NCBI RefSeq assembly: GCF_002177115.1
Contig: NZ_MVAG01000147.1
Span: 1-64,000, forward strand
Origin: Chryseobacterium mucoviscidosis
GTDB taxonomy: Bacteria > Bacteroidota > Bacteroidia > Flavobacteriales > Weeksellaceae
Length of the DNA stretch: 64,000 bases
Reading direction: 5' to 3'
The translations under genes were made by a program, and so were the position numbers. Below the pieces are notes generated by a model. It searched no databases and was not told where the DNA came from. It saw only the letters and a list, made by a program, of their open reading frames with translations. Shown in pieces: positions 9,333-18,941 of the stretch (position 1 is its first letter; each line of letters opens with the position of its first letter).

Positions 9333-9340
9333 TACCTTTG
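9333..9340 (+). promoter_or_regulatory. Promoter -7 box for selO
   Basis: TACCTTTG matches TAnnTTTG. It ends only 4 bases before the selO ATG at 9345, so the mRNA would be leaderless or nearly so. Confidence 0.5.
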
Positions 9341-9344
9341 AATT

Positions 9345-10886
9345 ATGAATCTTGAAAACATACAACAACCCTTTATAAAAAAGTTTCCCGGAGATTTTTC
9401 CGGCAATACCCTACAGAGAAATACTCCGAAGGTTTTATTTTCCACTGTTCAGCCGGTTGGTTTTGATCATCCAAAGTTAATTGCTTTTAACGAAAAACTT
9501 TCAGAAGAAATCGGACTTGGAGTGCTTGAAGAAAAAGATCTTAATTTTTTGGCAGCAACACATCTTCCCGAAAATATCAAAACCTACTCCACTGCTTATG
9601 CGGGACATCAGTTTGGGAACTGGGCTGGACAATTAGGCGACGGAAGAGCCATTCTTGCCGGAGAAATTGAAAACAATTCAGGAAAGAAAAACGAAATACA
9701 GTGGAAAGGAGCCGGAGCAACGCCTTATTCCAGACACGCAGATGGAAGAGCCGTATTAAGGTCGTCTGTTCGTGAATATCTGATGAGCGAAGCGATGTTT
9801 CATTTAGGAGTTCCTACAACCAGAGCATTGAGTTTAGTATTTACCGGAGAAGACGTTGTAAGAGATATCATGTACAGCGGAAATCCTGAACTGGAAAAAG
9901 GAGCGGTAGTCATCAGAATCGCAGAAAGCTTTCTTAGATTCGGTCATTTTGAATTGATGTCTGCCCAACAGGAATACAAAACATTGCAGGAACTTGCAGA
10001 TTATACCATTCATCATTATTTCAAAGAAATTTCTTCGGAGGGGATTCAGAAGTACAAAGATTTCTTCGAAAATGTTTGCCGCAGAACAGCAGATCTTATG
10101 GTAGAATGGTATCGTGTAGGATTTGTTCATGGGGTGATGAACACGGATAATATGTCGATTTTAGGTTTAACGATCGACTATGGACCTTATTCGATGATGG
10201 ATGAATACAATTTAAATTTCACACCAAATACCACCGATCTTCCCGGAAGAAGATATGCCTTCGGAAAACAGGGACAGATTTCTCAATGGAACCTATGGCA
10301 ATTGGCAAATGCACTTCATCCTTTAATTAAAGATGAAAAGTTTCTGGAAGATGTTTTAAATGATTACGGAAGCTATTTCTGGGAATCGCACGACAGAATG
10401 CTGTGCAGAAAATTCGGTTTTGATCAGTTACTAACAAGCGATGAAAAATTCTTTACCACATGGCAAAGTCTGATGCAGGATCTTCAACTAGATTATACCT
10501 TATTTTTCAATGAACTCGAAAAATATGATGACCAGAAAGATCTCAGACAGCAATTTGAAAACGTTTCTTACACATTTTTAAATGATGAGAAACTTTCGAA
10601 ACTGGAAGATTTTATGAAAGCTTATCAGTCAAGACTAGAAAAAAATATTATTTCAAGGGAAAAATCTTTGGAAATAATGCATAAAGCCAATCCTAAATTT
10701 ATTTTAAGAAATTATCTTCTCTACCAGTGCATTGAGGAAATTAATGAAGGAAAAACAGAAATGCTGAAAAAATTAACCCACGCTTTAGAAAATCCTTATC
10801 ACACCATTTATCCGGAATTTTCAGCAAAAAGACCTTCAGATTATGATGATGTATCGGGATGTTCCATGCTTTCGTGCAGTTCGTAG
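9345..10886 (+). CDS. selO: Protein adenylyltransferase SelO (YdiU family)
   Basis: A 513-residue SelO pseudokinase, a family shown to transfer AMP from ATP to protein Ser/Thr/Tyr residues and linked to redox stress. Visible family motifs are YAGHQFGNWAGQLGDGRA (about residues 85-102), WKGAGATPYSRHADGRAVLR, with the Lys and Arg residues that bind ATP, and GVMNTDNMSILGLTIDYGPY with the metal-binding Asn/Asp. It ends in LSCSS. The Cys third from the end is at the place of the selenocysteine in eukaryotic SELENOO, as in other bacterial members. It is a single-gene unit. Its promoter box lies directly before the ATG, so a slightly later start cannot be excluded, but the N-terminus looks normal. 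Confidence 0.94.
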   Translation: MNLENIQQPFIKKFPGDFSGNTLQRNTPKVLFSTVQPVGFDHPKLIAFNEKLSEEIGLGVLEEKDLNFLAATHLPENIKTYSTAYAGHQFGNWAGQLGDGRAILAGEIENNSGKKNEIQWKGAGATPYSRHADGRAVLRSSVREYLMSEAMFHLGVPTTRALSLVFTGEDVVRDIMYSGNPELEKGAVVIRIAESFLRFGHFELMSAQQEYKTLQELADYTIHHYFKEISSEGIQKYKDFFENVCRRTADLMVEWYRVGFVHGVMNTDNMSILGLTIDYGPYSMMDEYNLNFTPNTTDLPGRRYAFGKQGQISQWNLWQLANALHPLIKDEKFLEDVLNDYGSYFWESHDRMLCRKFGFDQLLTSDEKFFTTWQSLMQDLQLDYTLFFNELEKYDDQKDLRQQFENVSYTFLNDEKLSKLEDFMKAYQSRLEKNIISREKSLEIMHKANPKFILRNYLLYQCIEEINEGKTEMLKKLTHALENPYHTIYPEFSAKRPSDYDDVSGCSMLSCSS

Positions 10887-10942
10887 TTTTAAAATCATAA
10901 AATCAAAACAAAAACTCATCAGATTTGGTGGGTTTTTTATTT

Positions 10943-10950
10943 TACTTTTG
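10943..10950 (+). promoter_or_regulatory. Promoter -7 box for the membrane protein gene
   Basis: TACTTTTG matches TAnnTTTG and lies 16 bases before a GTG codon at 10967. It falls inside the longest possible reading frame, which argues that translation starts after it. Confidence 0.5.
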
Positions 10951-10966
10951 CAGAAAGTTTTTGCAG

Positions 10967-12241
10967 GTGTCAAAATTCAAAACAAAATTTATCCATTTTT
11001 TCAAATTGCTTTTTCCGTCAACGGGAGTTGAACTTATTGTTTTTCTTTTCTTTCTCGTCGCTTACGGATATATGGGATCATACATTGCGATTCATCATAA
11101 AATTATTTTTGACGGAAGAATTCCTTGGGATGCGTATTTCAGCTTCGATAACAAATCTATTGTAATGACTGGCGGAAGTTTTGAAAGACATCCGCTTTCC
11201 TACTATTTTTTTAACTGGATCCGCGAATTGGCTTTACTTTTCTCCAACGGAAAAATGGATGGAAATTTCCGTTTCGCTTTAGCCTGGCTGAGTAATCTTG
11301 CCGTAAGTTTAAGCATTCTTCAGGTTTTTAAATATCTTAAAAACATTATCCGTCTTCCTTTAGTTTTAAACCTTTTACTAATTCTGTTTTTCGGAGCATT
11401 TTCAACAAATATTCTCCTTTCTTTCACTCCTGAAAACTTTACCTACACTTTATTTTTCCTGACCCTCTTTCATCATTATTCAGCTATAAAATTAAAGAAA
11501 GAGGAGAAAATTCCGGCTTTAGCTTTGGCTTTTTCAGGAGTTACCATCGGAGGCTTAACGGTAACGAACATTGTTAAAGTCTTCATTCCCGTCGCTTTTG
11601 AAAAGGGAGTTTTCAGAAATTGGAAAAAATTTGGAGATGCGGTTTTCAGAGTACTTTTTACCTGCGTCTGTTTTGTTTTATTATACTTAAACCGAATCGA
11701 TTTTAAATATCAGAATATATTCAGCAAAACCAATGAACAGTACGAAAAGTTCTCCAATGTAAATTCTACTCCGACTTGGGATATGATCCTTTCGTACTTT
11801 TTCGGGGGAAATATACTTTTTTCAAATTTCCTGATCCGCGATAAACATAACATGAGCGGTTACCACTACAAAGGGATCATAATGACCGTTTATTCATCAT
11901 GGATTCCTTATATTTTTATTGCCGTTTTATTGATCCTGATTTGTTGGAGTTATTTTAAAAATCTCAGAAATAAACTCGTTCAGGTTTTAATGATTTCATT
12001 CCTGTTTGATGTTATCATTCACTGTGTTATGAGATTCGGACTTCACACGTCATACATCTACGGAGGTCATTTTGTTTTTGTGTATCCACTGTTATTAGGG
12101 TGGCTATTTCATTACTACAGGCAATCACCAAAAATTCTATCTTTTTTAACGATGATCTTCCTCATTTTATTCGCTTATCTCATCACAAATAATTATTTAA
12201 GGATGACTGAATTCTTTTGGTTTTTAAATAAATTTTATTAA
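10967..12241 (+). CDS. Multi-pass membrane protein of unknown function (DUF6080-like)
   Basis: An integral membrane protein of about 424 residues. From about residue 25 there are roughly ten hydrophobic stretches, for example ELIVFLFFLVAYGYMGSYIA, LPLVLNLLLILFFGAF and IPYIFIAVLLILICW. The layout resembles polytopic enzymes that use lipid-linked sugars, but I see no catalytic motif. I recall similar Chryseobacterium proteins labelled DUF6080 and am not certain. The frame opens at a TTG at 10925, but a promoter box at 10943-10950 lies inside that extension, so GTG at 10967 is preferred. It is a single gene between selO and a convergent SPOR gene. Confidence 0.7.
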   Translation: MSKFKTKFIHFFKLLFPSTGVELIVFLFFLVAYGYMGSYIAIHHKIIFDGRIPWDAYFSFDNKSIVMTGGSFERHPLSYYFFNWIRELALLFSNGKMDGNFRFALAWLSNLAVSLSILQVFKYLKNIIRLPLVLNLLLILFFGAFSTNILLSFTPENFTYTLFFLTLFHHYSAIKLKKEEKIPALALAFSGVTIGGLTVTNIVKVFIPVAFEKGVFRNWKKFGDAVFRVLFTCVCFVLLYLNRIDFKYQNIFSKTNEQYEKFSNVNSTPTWDMILSYFFGGNILFSNFLIRDKHNMSGYHYKGIIMTVYSSWIPYIFIAVLLILICWSYFKNLRNKLVQVLMISFLFDVIIHCVMRFGLHTSYIYGGHFVFVYPLLLGWLFHYYRQSPKILSFLTMIFLILFAYLITNNYLRMTEFFWFLNKFY

Positions 12242-12289
12242 AATTTTACTTTTTATTTTGAAAAATTAAAATTCAAAATCAATAAAAAA

Positions 12290-12317
12290 AAGCTGAGAAA
12301 TAATTTTTCCCAGCTTT
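12290..12317. terminator. Bidirectional terminator between convergent genes
   Basis: AAGCTG and CAGCTT arms extend through GAAA/TTTC to form a stem. An A tract precedes it and a T-rich tract follows, so it can serve both the membrane-protein gene and the SPOR gene. Confidence 0.75.
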
Positions 12318-12343
12318 TCTATTTTTCTATTGCTAAATGTAAA

Positions 12344-12883
12344 TTATTTTGCTTCTGCACAGAAAATTCTGTACTGTACTGCAAGTGCCGATTTAAAATA
12401 TTCTCTCACTTTAGAAAGATCAGAAGCCGCGCTTTGTTTTGTGAAATAACTCCCCGCTAAAATTTTATAATTCGGTCTTAAAGAAGCATCCGTTTCCACT
12501 TTCAGGTTAGGAAATCTTTTTCTGAAATAAGCCTTTACCTCATTGGCTTCTTCATTACTTTTTACCGTTGTAATCTGAATTTTATACCCTAAAATTCTTG
12601 GATTTTTTCTGCATATCTCAGCGTTGGTAAGTTCCCTGTTCGGAACATAAATTTTAGTTGGTTTTGAAGGGCTGTAATCTTCGTCATCTTCCCTTGAAGA
12701 AGTTGCCAAAGTTGTTTTGGAACACTTATCCTCTATGCTTTCCAGAGCCGCATTCACCTTAGAATCCATCGTCATGGTAAGTTCTGTTCCCGCCAAAGTA
12801 TCTTTCCTTACAACTTGTTGTGCATCAACACCATAAAATGCAAACACAGAAAGCATCGAAATTATTTTGATTAAATTTTTCAT
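12344..12883 (-). CDS. SPOR-domain periplasmic protein
   Basis: A 179-residue exported protein with a signal peptide ending near Ala21 (YGVDAQQ). A short linker is rich in Ser, Asp and Glu (SSREDDEDYSPSKP). A SPOR domain covers about residues 95-175, seen as GYKIQITTVKSNEEANEVKA, then PNYKILAGSYFTKQSA. SPOR domains bind denuded glycan strands of peptidoglycan at the division septum, so a cell-wall or division role is likely. No enzymatic domain is attached. It is monocistronic, with an exact promoter box 16 bases before the start and a shared terminator at its end. Confidence 0.85.
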   Translation of the reverse strand: MKNLIKIISMLSVFAFYGVDAQQVVRKDTLAGTELTMTMDSKVNAALESIEDKCSKTTLATSSREDDEDYSPSKPTKIYVPNRELTNAEICRKNPRILGYKIQITTVKSNEEANEVKAYFRKRFPNLKVETDASLRPNYKILAGSYFTKQSAASDLSKVREYFKSALAVQYRIFCAEAK

Positions 12884-12898
12884 TTAAACTTGTTTGCG

Positions 12899-12906
12899 CA
12901 AATTTA
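12899..12906 (-). promoter_or_regulatory. Promoter -7 box for the SPOR gene
   Basis: Minus-strand TAAATTTG, an exact TAnnTTTG match, 16 bases upstream of the ATG at 12883. Confidence 0.55.
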
Positions 12907-13013
12907 TACAAATTAAAAAATTATACCAAATTCAGTTATTTAGAATAATTACAAATTAAACGGAAATGACATTTTCCCCTTTCCATATACCGTTAAATTC
13001 CTGTTAAAAATAT

Positions 13014-13021
13014 TATTTTTG
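13014..13021 (+). promoter_or_regulatory. Promoter -7 box for the actA-F operon
   Basis: TATTTTTG, an exact TAnnTTTG match 47 bases before the actA ATG. No other such box was noticed in the short gaps of the operon. Confidence 0.6.
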
Positions 13022-13067
13022 CGGGATTGATTGAATGTTCAATATTTACTAACATAAGATAATTTAA

Positions 13068-14432
13068 ATGATTAGTTGGAGAAAGCATTATAGACAGACG
13101 TTGATCGCAATAGGCTTATTGCTATCGACCAGTGCTTCAATTTACGGGCAGGACGGCGATCCTAAGAATGGTGAGAAGCTTTTCAAAGCGAATTGTACTG
13201 CATGTCACGCACTAGACAAGAAACTTGTAGGTCCTGCTCTTGGAGGAGTAGTTGAAAGACTGAAAAAAGATCAAAATCTAGACATTGACTGGTTTCAAAA
13301 ATGGATAACCAACAATGAAAAACTTAGAGCTTCCGGAGACAAGTATGCTAATGAAGTATACGAAGCCAACGGAAAAGCGGCAATGCAGGTTTTTGAAGGG
13401 AAACTTTCAGAAAAAGATATCAACGATATCTTGGCATACACCTCAAATCCTCCGGCTGAAGAGCCTAAAAAGGATGATGCAAAAGCAACAGCAGCAACAA
13501 CTGATCAGGCTGCTCCGGCAAACAACACTACAACAAGCGTAGTAATCATTTCACTTTTAGCAATCGCGGCGCTATTGGTTTGGATCTTGGTAAAATTAAG
13601 ACAGTTGGTAAAACTGGGGCAGTCTGAGGACTTAGCCGGTCTTAACGAAACAAGGGTAAAATCTTTCAGCGAAATCTATGCAAAATATCACTATGTAGGA
13701 AAAGGATTAATCGCAATCCTTGCGCTTCTGGCAACTTACGGAATCTGGAACTGGATCATGTGGATCGGTGTTTACAAAGGATATAAGCCGGAACAGCCTA
13801 TTTATTTCTCCCACAAAATTCACGCTGGAGAACAGAAAATCGACTGTCAGTTGTGTCACTCCAGTGCCAAATACGGTAAAGTATCTGAAATCCCTTCTAT
13901 GAACGTTTGTATGAACTGCCACAGAACAATTTCTGAATACAACGCAGATCACTACATGGAGCCAGGAAAAGATAAGGCTTTCTATGATGGAGAGATCAAG
14001 AAAATCTATGCCGCTACAGGTTGGGATCCTGAAAAACAACAGTACACAGGAAAAACTCAGCCGGTTGAATGGACAAGAATCCACAACATGCCAGACTTCG
14101 TATACTTTAACCACGCACAGCACGTAGTAGCAGGTGAGCAGGCGATCATCAATTCTTTCAACAAAAAGAACCCTAACAACAAAATTGATGTTGTATGTAA
14201 AGCTTGTCACGGAAAAATCGATACAATGAATGTTGTTCAGATGGCTAACGACTTTACAATGGGATGGTGTATCGAGTGTCACAGAACTACAGAAGTTGAC
14301 ATGAACAACGGTTATAATAAAGAATACTTCAAAAATCTACACGACAAGTTGAAAAAACAGTACCCTAAAGATGGTGGTAAGATTACGGTAGATGCTATTG
14401 GAGGTCTTGAGTGTGGTAAATGTCATTATTAA
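13068..14432 (+). CDS. actA: Alternative complex III subunit A, multiheme cytochrome c with fused monoheme domain
   Basis: A 454-residue membrane-bound c-type cytochrome of alternative complex III, which oxidises menaquinol and passes electrons to cytochrome c or an oxidase. It has six CxxCH haem sites. One lies in an N-terminal monoheme domain (CTACH, residues 43-47). Five are in the C-terminal domain: CQLCH from residue 260, then CMNCH, CKACH, CIECH and CGKCH at 449-453. An export signal comes first. Membrane segments lie near residues 157-178 and 212-235, joined to the haem domains by an Ala/Thr-rich linker. The C-terminal part is the usual pentahaem ActA; the first domain is an extra fused cytochrome. 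It is the first gene of actA-F. Confidence 0.9.
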   Translation: MISWRKHYRQTLIAIGLLLSTSASIYGQDGDPKNGEKLFKANCTACHALDKKLVGPALGGVVERLKKDQNLDIDWFQKWITNNEKLRASGDKYANEVYEANGKAAMQVFEGKLSEKDINDILAYTSNPPAEEPKKDDAKATAATTDQAAPANNTTTSVVIISLLAIAALLVWILVKLRQLVKLGQSEDLAGLNETRVKSFSEIYAKYHYVGKGLIAILALLATYGIWNWIMWIGVYKGYKPEQPIYFSHKIHAGEQKIDCQLCHSSAKYGKVSEIPSMNVCMNCHRTISEYNADHYMEPGKDKAFYDGEIKKIYAATGWDPEKQQYTGKTQPVEWTRIHNMPDFVYFNHAQHVVAGEQAIINSFNKKNPNNKIDVVCKACHGKIDTMNVVQMANDFTMGWCIECHRTTEVDMNNGYNKEYFKNLHDKLKKQYPKDGGKITVDAIGGLECGKCHY

Positions 14433-14455
14433 TAACTAAAAATTAGAAGTATCAA

Positions 14456-17400
14456 ATGGCTTCAAACAAAATACAATTCAGAAGTATTCACGAACTTAAA
14501 GATCCGGCTTTAAACAATAAGCTGGCTCAGAAAGAGTTCCAGGAAGAAATTCCGGTAGAAGATTTCCTTGATGATGCGGAAAAGAACGGTTCTGCTACTT
14601 CAAGAAGAGATTTCTTAAAACTATTAGGTTTCTCTACTGCAGCGGTAACATTAGCTGCCTGTGAAGCTCCGGTAATCAAAACGATTCCTTATGTGGTAAA
14701 GCCGCATGAAATCATTCCGGGGATTCCTAACTATTACGCTTCAACGTATTTCGACGGTTTCGATTTCGCAAGCGTATTGGTAAAAACGAGAGAAGGAAGA
14801 CCTATCAAAATTGAACCAAACCCGGCAGCAGGAGACTTAGGTAAAACGAATGCAAGAGCTCAGGCAAGTGTACTTTCTCTTTATGATAATGATAAAGTAA
14901 AGCAGCCTAAGTTTGAAGGGAAAGACGAAACTTTCGACAAAGTAGACAGCTTCGTTATCAAAGGACTGGATGAGGCTAAAGCAGCAGGTAAAAGAATTGT
15001 TTTACTATCTCATTCTTTTGCATCCCCTACTTTCAAAAAATTATTTACTGAATTTAAAGCTAAATATCCTACAGCAGAATTAGTAACCTATGATGCTTAT
15101 CCTTATGCTGCAGCATTAGACGCAGCTCAGGAAGTTTTCGGAACAAGAGCATTGCCTGTTTATGATCTTAAAGGAACTGAATTGGTGGTTGCATTCCAGG
15201 CTGACTTCTTAGGAGACTACAACGCGGGAGGCTTAGAGTCTTCTTATGCAGTGGCAAGAACTCCGGGAAAAAATATGTTGAGACACGTTCAGGTTGAATC
15301 CAATATGTCTTTAACAGGAGCAAACGCAGATTCAAGAATCAGACTGAAACCAAGCCAGGTAAACAAAACGTTAGTTGAAGTTTACAACGCAATCGTTGGT
15401 GGTGGTACTTCTGACAAAGCTGCATCTGAAATTGCAAAAGAATTATTGGCAAAAGGAAGCAAAGCAGTTGTTTTCGCTGATGGTTCTAAAGGAGCTCAGG
15501 TTTTAGCTCACTTAATTAACCAAAAATTAGGATCAGTAGCTTTCACAGGGAAAGCAAACTTCTTAAAAGATTTTGACAAAGCAAGATTCGAGGAATTCCT
15601 TGGATGGGTAAACGGTGGACAGGTTGGTGTATTGATCGCTAACAATGTAGATCCTATTTACTCTTACCACAAAGGAGAAGATTTCAAAAAATCGTTATCT
15701 AAAGTTCCTTATGTAATCGCTGTTGCAGATAAGAAAAATGAAATGTACAAAGCAGCGAAAGCTGTAATTCCTGTAGCCAACTGGCTGGAATCTTGGGGAG
15801 ATATCGAACCACAGACAGGAGTATATTCATTAATGCAGCCTACGATCCAGAAAATCTACAAATCAAGACAGATTGAAGAATCTTTATTGGTTTGGAAAAA
15901 CGGTAAAAACAATGCTGCTAATAATTATTATGATTATTTAAAAGCAAATGCTACTTCTATCTTAGGAGCAACTTCTTTCAACAAAGCTTTATATAACGGT
16001 ATCAATGCTTCCTCAAATGCGACAACATTATCGTACGCAGGAGGAAACGGTGCACAGGCTGTTGCTGAATTAGGTGGTTTCAAATCTTCAGATTTAGAAT
16101 TGGTATTGTATACGAAGACAGCAATGGGAGACGGAACTCAGGCAAACAACCCTTGGTTGCAGGAATTACCGGATCCAATCACAAGAATGTCTTGGGATAA
16201 CTACTTAACAATGTCTCCGAAAGACGCAGAAAGATTGGGTATTGATAACGATCTTAACGCGAGAATGCAGTTAGACGGTTCTCTTGTAAACCTTACTGTA
16301 AACGGAGTAACAATAAAAGATGTTCCTGTATTCGTACAACCGGGACAGGCAGACGGATCAGTAGGTCTTGCGCTTGGATACGGTAAGAAAAACTCAGGAG
16401 CGACAGCAGATACCGGTGTAAATGCTTATCCTTTATTCGATGGTTCTAACTTAGTTGTTTCTAATGTTAAAATCGAAAAAACAGGAGAAGATCACGAATT
16501 CGCAGGTATCCAGCTTCAGAATACATTAATGGGACGTTACGAAATTGCTAAAGAAGTACCTTTGGCTGATTTCTTAAACGTAGCTTTTGATGATGAACAC
16601 GACGGATGGAACAAACCTTTGGAGTATCACACCATTAGCGGAGCTCTTCCAGCAAGAAAAATTGACCTTTGGGATGCTTTTGATGACACCGATGGTCCTC
16701 ACTTCAACTTATCGATTGACCTGAACTCTTGTACTGGTTGTGGAGCATGTATCATTGCTTGTCAGGCAGAAAACAACGTTCCTGTTGTAGGAAAAGAAGA
16801 AATGAGAATGTCGAGAGATATGTACTGGTTAAGAATTGACCGTTACTATTCATCAAGACAGAAGGTAGAAGTTTATGAAGGATTAAAAGAAGGAATGGCA
16901 GTTCCTGAATTATACGGAACAGCTTTCAACAAAGAAGGTGGTGCATTGAATCACCCGGCTGACAATCCGGATGTAATCTTCCAGCCGGTAATGTGTCAGC
17001 ACTGTAACCACGCACCTTGTGAAACAGTATGTCCGGTAGCGGCAACTTCACACGGTAAGCAGGGACAAAACCACATGGCTTATAACAGATGTATCGGTAC
17101 AAGATATTGTGCAAACAACTGTCCTTATAAAGTAAGACGTTTCAACTGGTTTACTTATAACCTGAATGACAAGTTCGATTTCAACATGAATAACGATCTT
17201 GGAAGAATGGTTCTGAACCCTGATGTTGTGGTAAGAACGAGAGGGGTTATGGAGAAATGTTCTATGTGTATCCAAATGACTCAGACTACTATTCTTGAAG
17301 CTAAAAAAGAGAATAGAATCGTGAAGGACGGAGAGTTCCAGACAGCTTGTTCTAAAGCTTGTTCTACAGGTTCAATCAAGTTCGGAGATATGAATGACAA

Positions 17401-17518
17401 AGAATCTGAAGTGAGAAAGCAGTATGCTTCAAACAGAAGATATTATTTACTAGAGGAGATCGGAACAAAACCAAATGTGTTCTATCACACTAAAGTAAGA
17501 AACAGAGTAGAAAAATAA
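14456..17518 (+). CDS. actB: Alternative complex III subunit B, Fe-S subunit with molybdopterin-type domain
   Basis: A 1020-residue subunit that carries electrons through Fe-S clusters inside alternative complex III. Near residue 50 is a twin-arginine-like element (SRRDFLKLLGFSTAAVTLAAC), a Tat variant with an adjacent Cys that may be lipidated. Residues up to about 700 form the molybdopterin-oxidoreductase-like domain, which in characterised ACIII holds no cofactor. The ferredoxin-like C-terminal domain has clusters beginning CTGCGACIIAC (Cys759), CQHCNHAPCETVCP (Cys847), CIGTRYCANNCP and CSMCIQ. These are enough for one 3Fe-4S and three 4Fe-4S centres. It starts 23 bases after actA. Confidence 0.93.
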   Translation: MASNKIQFRSIHELKDPALNNKLAQKEFQEEIPVEDFLDDAEKNGSATSRRDFLKLLGFSTAAVTLAACEAPVIKTIPYVVKPHEIIPGIPNYYASTYFDGFDFASVLVKTREGRPIKIEPNPAAGDLGKTNARAQASVLSLYDNDKVKQPKFEGKDETFDKVDSFVIKGLDEAKAAGKRIVLLSHSFASPTFKKLFTEFKAKYPTAELVTYDAYPYAAALDAAQEVFGTRALPVYDLKGTELVVAFQADFLGDYNAGGLESSYAVARTPGKNMLRHVQVESNMSLTGANADSRIRLKPSQVNKTLVEVYNAIVGGGTSDKAASEIAKELLAKGSKAVVFADGSKGAQVLAHLINQKLGSVAFTGKANFLKDFDKARFEEFLGWVNGGQVGVLIANNVDPIYSYHKGEDFKKSLSKVPYVIAVADKKNEMYKAAKAVIPVANWLESWGDIEPQTGVYSLMQPTIQKIYKSRQIEESLLVWKNGKNNAANNYYDYLKANATSILGATSFNKALYNGINASSNATTLSYAGGNGAQAVAELGGFKSSDLELVLYTKTAMGDGTQANNPWLQELPDPITRMSWDNYLTMSPKDAERLGIDNDLNARMQLDGSLVNLTVNGVTIKDVPVFVQPGQADGSVGLALGYGKKNSGATADTGVNAYPLFDGSNLVVSNVKIEKTGEDHEFAGIQLQNTLMGRYEIAKEVPLADFLNVAFDDEHDGWNKPLEYHTISGALPARKIDLWDAFDDTDGPHFNLSIDLNSCTGCGACIIACQAENNVPVVGKEEMRMSRDMYWLRIDRYYSSRQKVEVYEGLKEGMAVPELYGTAFNKEGGALNHPADNPDVIFQPVMCQHCNHAPCETVCPVAATSHGKQGQNHMAYNRCIGTRYCANNCPYKVRRFNWFTYNLNDKFDFNMNNDLGRMVLNPDVVVRTRGVMEKCSMCIQMTQTTILEAKKENRIVKDGEFQTACSKACSTGSIKFGDMNDKESEVRKQYASNRRYYLLEEIGTKPNVFYHTKVRNRVEK

Positions 17519-17543
17519 AGTTTAAATAATAAATAGGTAAAAA

Positions 17544-18941
17544 ATGTCAGGACATTACGAAGCTCCGATAAGGGAACCTCTAATTATTGGTCACAAAACT
17601 TATCACGATATCACGGAAGATATTGCACGACCTATCGAAGAAAGAGCAGGTAAATTATGGTGGATTTCATTATATGCAGCCTTAGTTCTATTCATCTATG
17701 GATTCGGATGTATCGCTTACACTATCGGAACAGGTATTGGAGCATGGGGACTAAACAGAACTATTAACTGGGGATGGGATATTACTAACTTCGTATGGTG
17801 GGTTGGTATCGGTCACGCCGGAACCCTAATCTCAGCGGTATTATTATTATTTAGACAGAGATGGAGAATGTCTGTAAACAGATCTGCAGAGGCGATGACG
17901 ATCTTTGCGGTTGTACAGGCGGCAATCTTCCCGGTTATCCACATGGGTAGAGTTTGGGTAGGATATTGGGTATTCCCTTTACCAAACCAATTCGGTTCTC
18001 TTTGGGGGAACTTCAACTCTCCTCTACTTTGGGACGTATTTGCGATCTCTACGTATTTCTCGGTATCAACAGTATTCTGGTTCATGGGATTGATCCCTGA
18101 CTTTGCAATGATCAGAGACAGAGCGAAGACACCTTGGACTAAGAAAATTTATACTTTCCTTGCATTCGGTTGGGGTGGTAAAGCAAAACACTGGCAAAGA
18201 TTCGAAGAACTATCTTTGGTTCTTGCAGGTTTAGCAACTCCGCTTGTATTCTCTGTACACACTACCGTATCTTTTGACTTCGCAACTTCGGTTATTAAAG
18301 GATGGCACTCCACAATTTACCCTCCTTACTTCGTTGCCGGTGCGATCTTCTCAGGATTCGCAATGGTACAGACGTTATTGTTAGTTGCAAGAAAAGTATG
18401 TCACCTTGAAGATTACATCACTATGTATCATATCGAAATTATGAACATCGTAATCATCTTAACAGGTGGTATGGTAACTGTAGCTTACGCCACCGAATAT
18501 TTCATCGGATGGTATTCCGGATCAAGATTTGAAGATTTCACATATCTTTCTCCTGGTGCTGCTGTTGGACCTTACTGGTGGGCTTTCTGGTCACTAATTA
18601 TCTGTAACCTTGTTGTTCCTGCTTCTTTCTGGTTCAAGAGACTAAGAACGAACATTATCTGGACATTCATCGTTGCATTAATTATCAACATCGGTATGTG
18701 GTTTGAGCGTTTCGACATTATCGTTATCAACCTTTCAAGAGATTACTTGCCTGGTTCCTGGACGATGTTTAAGCCAACAATCATTGATGTGGGAGTATAT
18801 TTAGGAACAATCGGATTCTTCTCTGTATTATTCTTATTATACGCAAGAACATTCCCTGTAATTGCACAGGCTGAATTAAAATCGATTTTGAAAATCTCAG
18901 GTGAAACTTATAAAGCAAAAGAAGGAGATGAGCACCACTAA
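17544..18941 (+). CDS. actC: Alternative complex III subunit C, NrfD-like membrane subunit
   Basis: A 465-residue polytopic membrane protein of the NrfD/PsrC family, the quinone-binding membrane subunit next to ActB. About ten hydrophobic segments are visible, for example WWISLYAALVLFIYGFGCIA, TLISAVLLLFRQRW and NIVIILTGGMVTVAYATEY. Conserved polar residues lie in GIGHAGTLISA and HMGRVWVGYWVFP. The start is 25 bases after actB with the sequence GGTAAAAA before ATG. The last 14 bases overlap actD, which supports translational coupling. Confidence 0.93.
   Translation: MSGHYEAPIREPLIIGHKTYHDITEDIARPIEERAGKLWWISLYAALVLFIYGFGCIAYTIGTGIGAWGLNRTINWGWDITNFVWWVGIGHAGTLISAVLLLFRQRWRMSVNRSAEAMTIFAVVQAAIFPVIHMGRVWVGYWVFPLPNQFGSLWGNFNSPLLWDVFAISTYFSVSTVFWFMGLIPDFAMIRDRAKTPWTKKIYTFLAFGWGGKAKHWQRFEELSLVLAGLATPLVFSVHTTVSFDFATSVIKGWHSTIYPPYFVAGAIFSGFAMVQTLLLVARKVCHLEDYITMYHIEIMNIVIILTGGMVTVAYATEYFIGWYSGSRFEDFTYLSPGAAVGPYWWAFWSLIICNLVVPASFWFKRLRTNIIWTFIVALIINIGMWFERFDIIVINLSRDYLPGSWTMFKPTIIDVGVYLGTIGFFSVLFLLYARTFPVIAQAELKSILKISGETYKAKEGDEHH

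Noticed and set aside
13707..14282. Minus-strand frame of 191 codons opposite actA
   Set aside because: It lies fully inside a gene with five haem motifs and has no family features.
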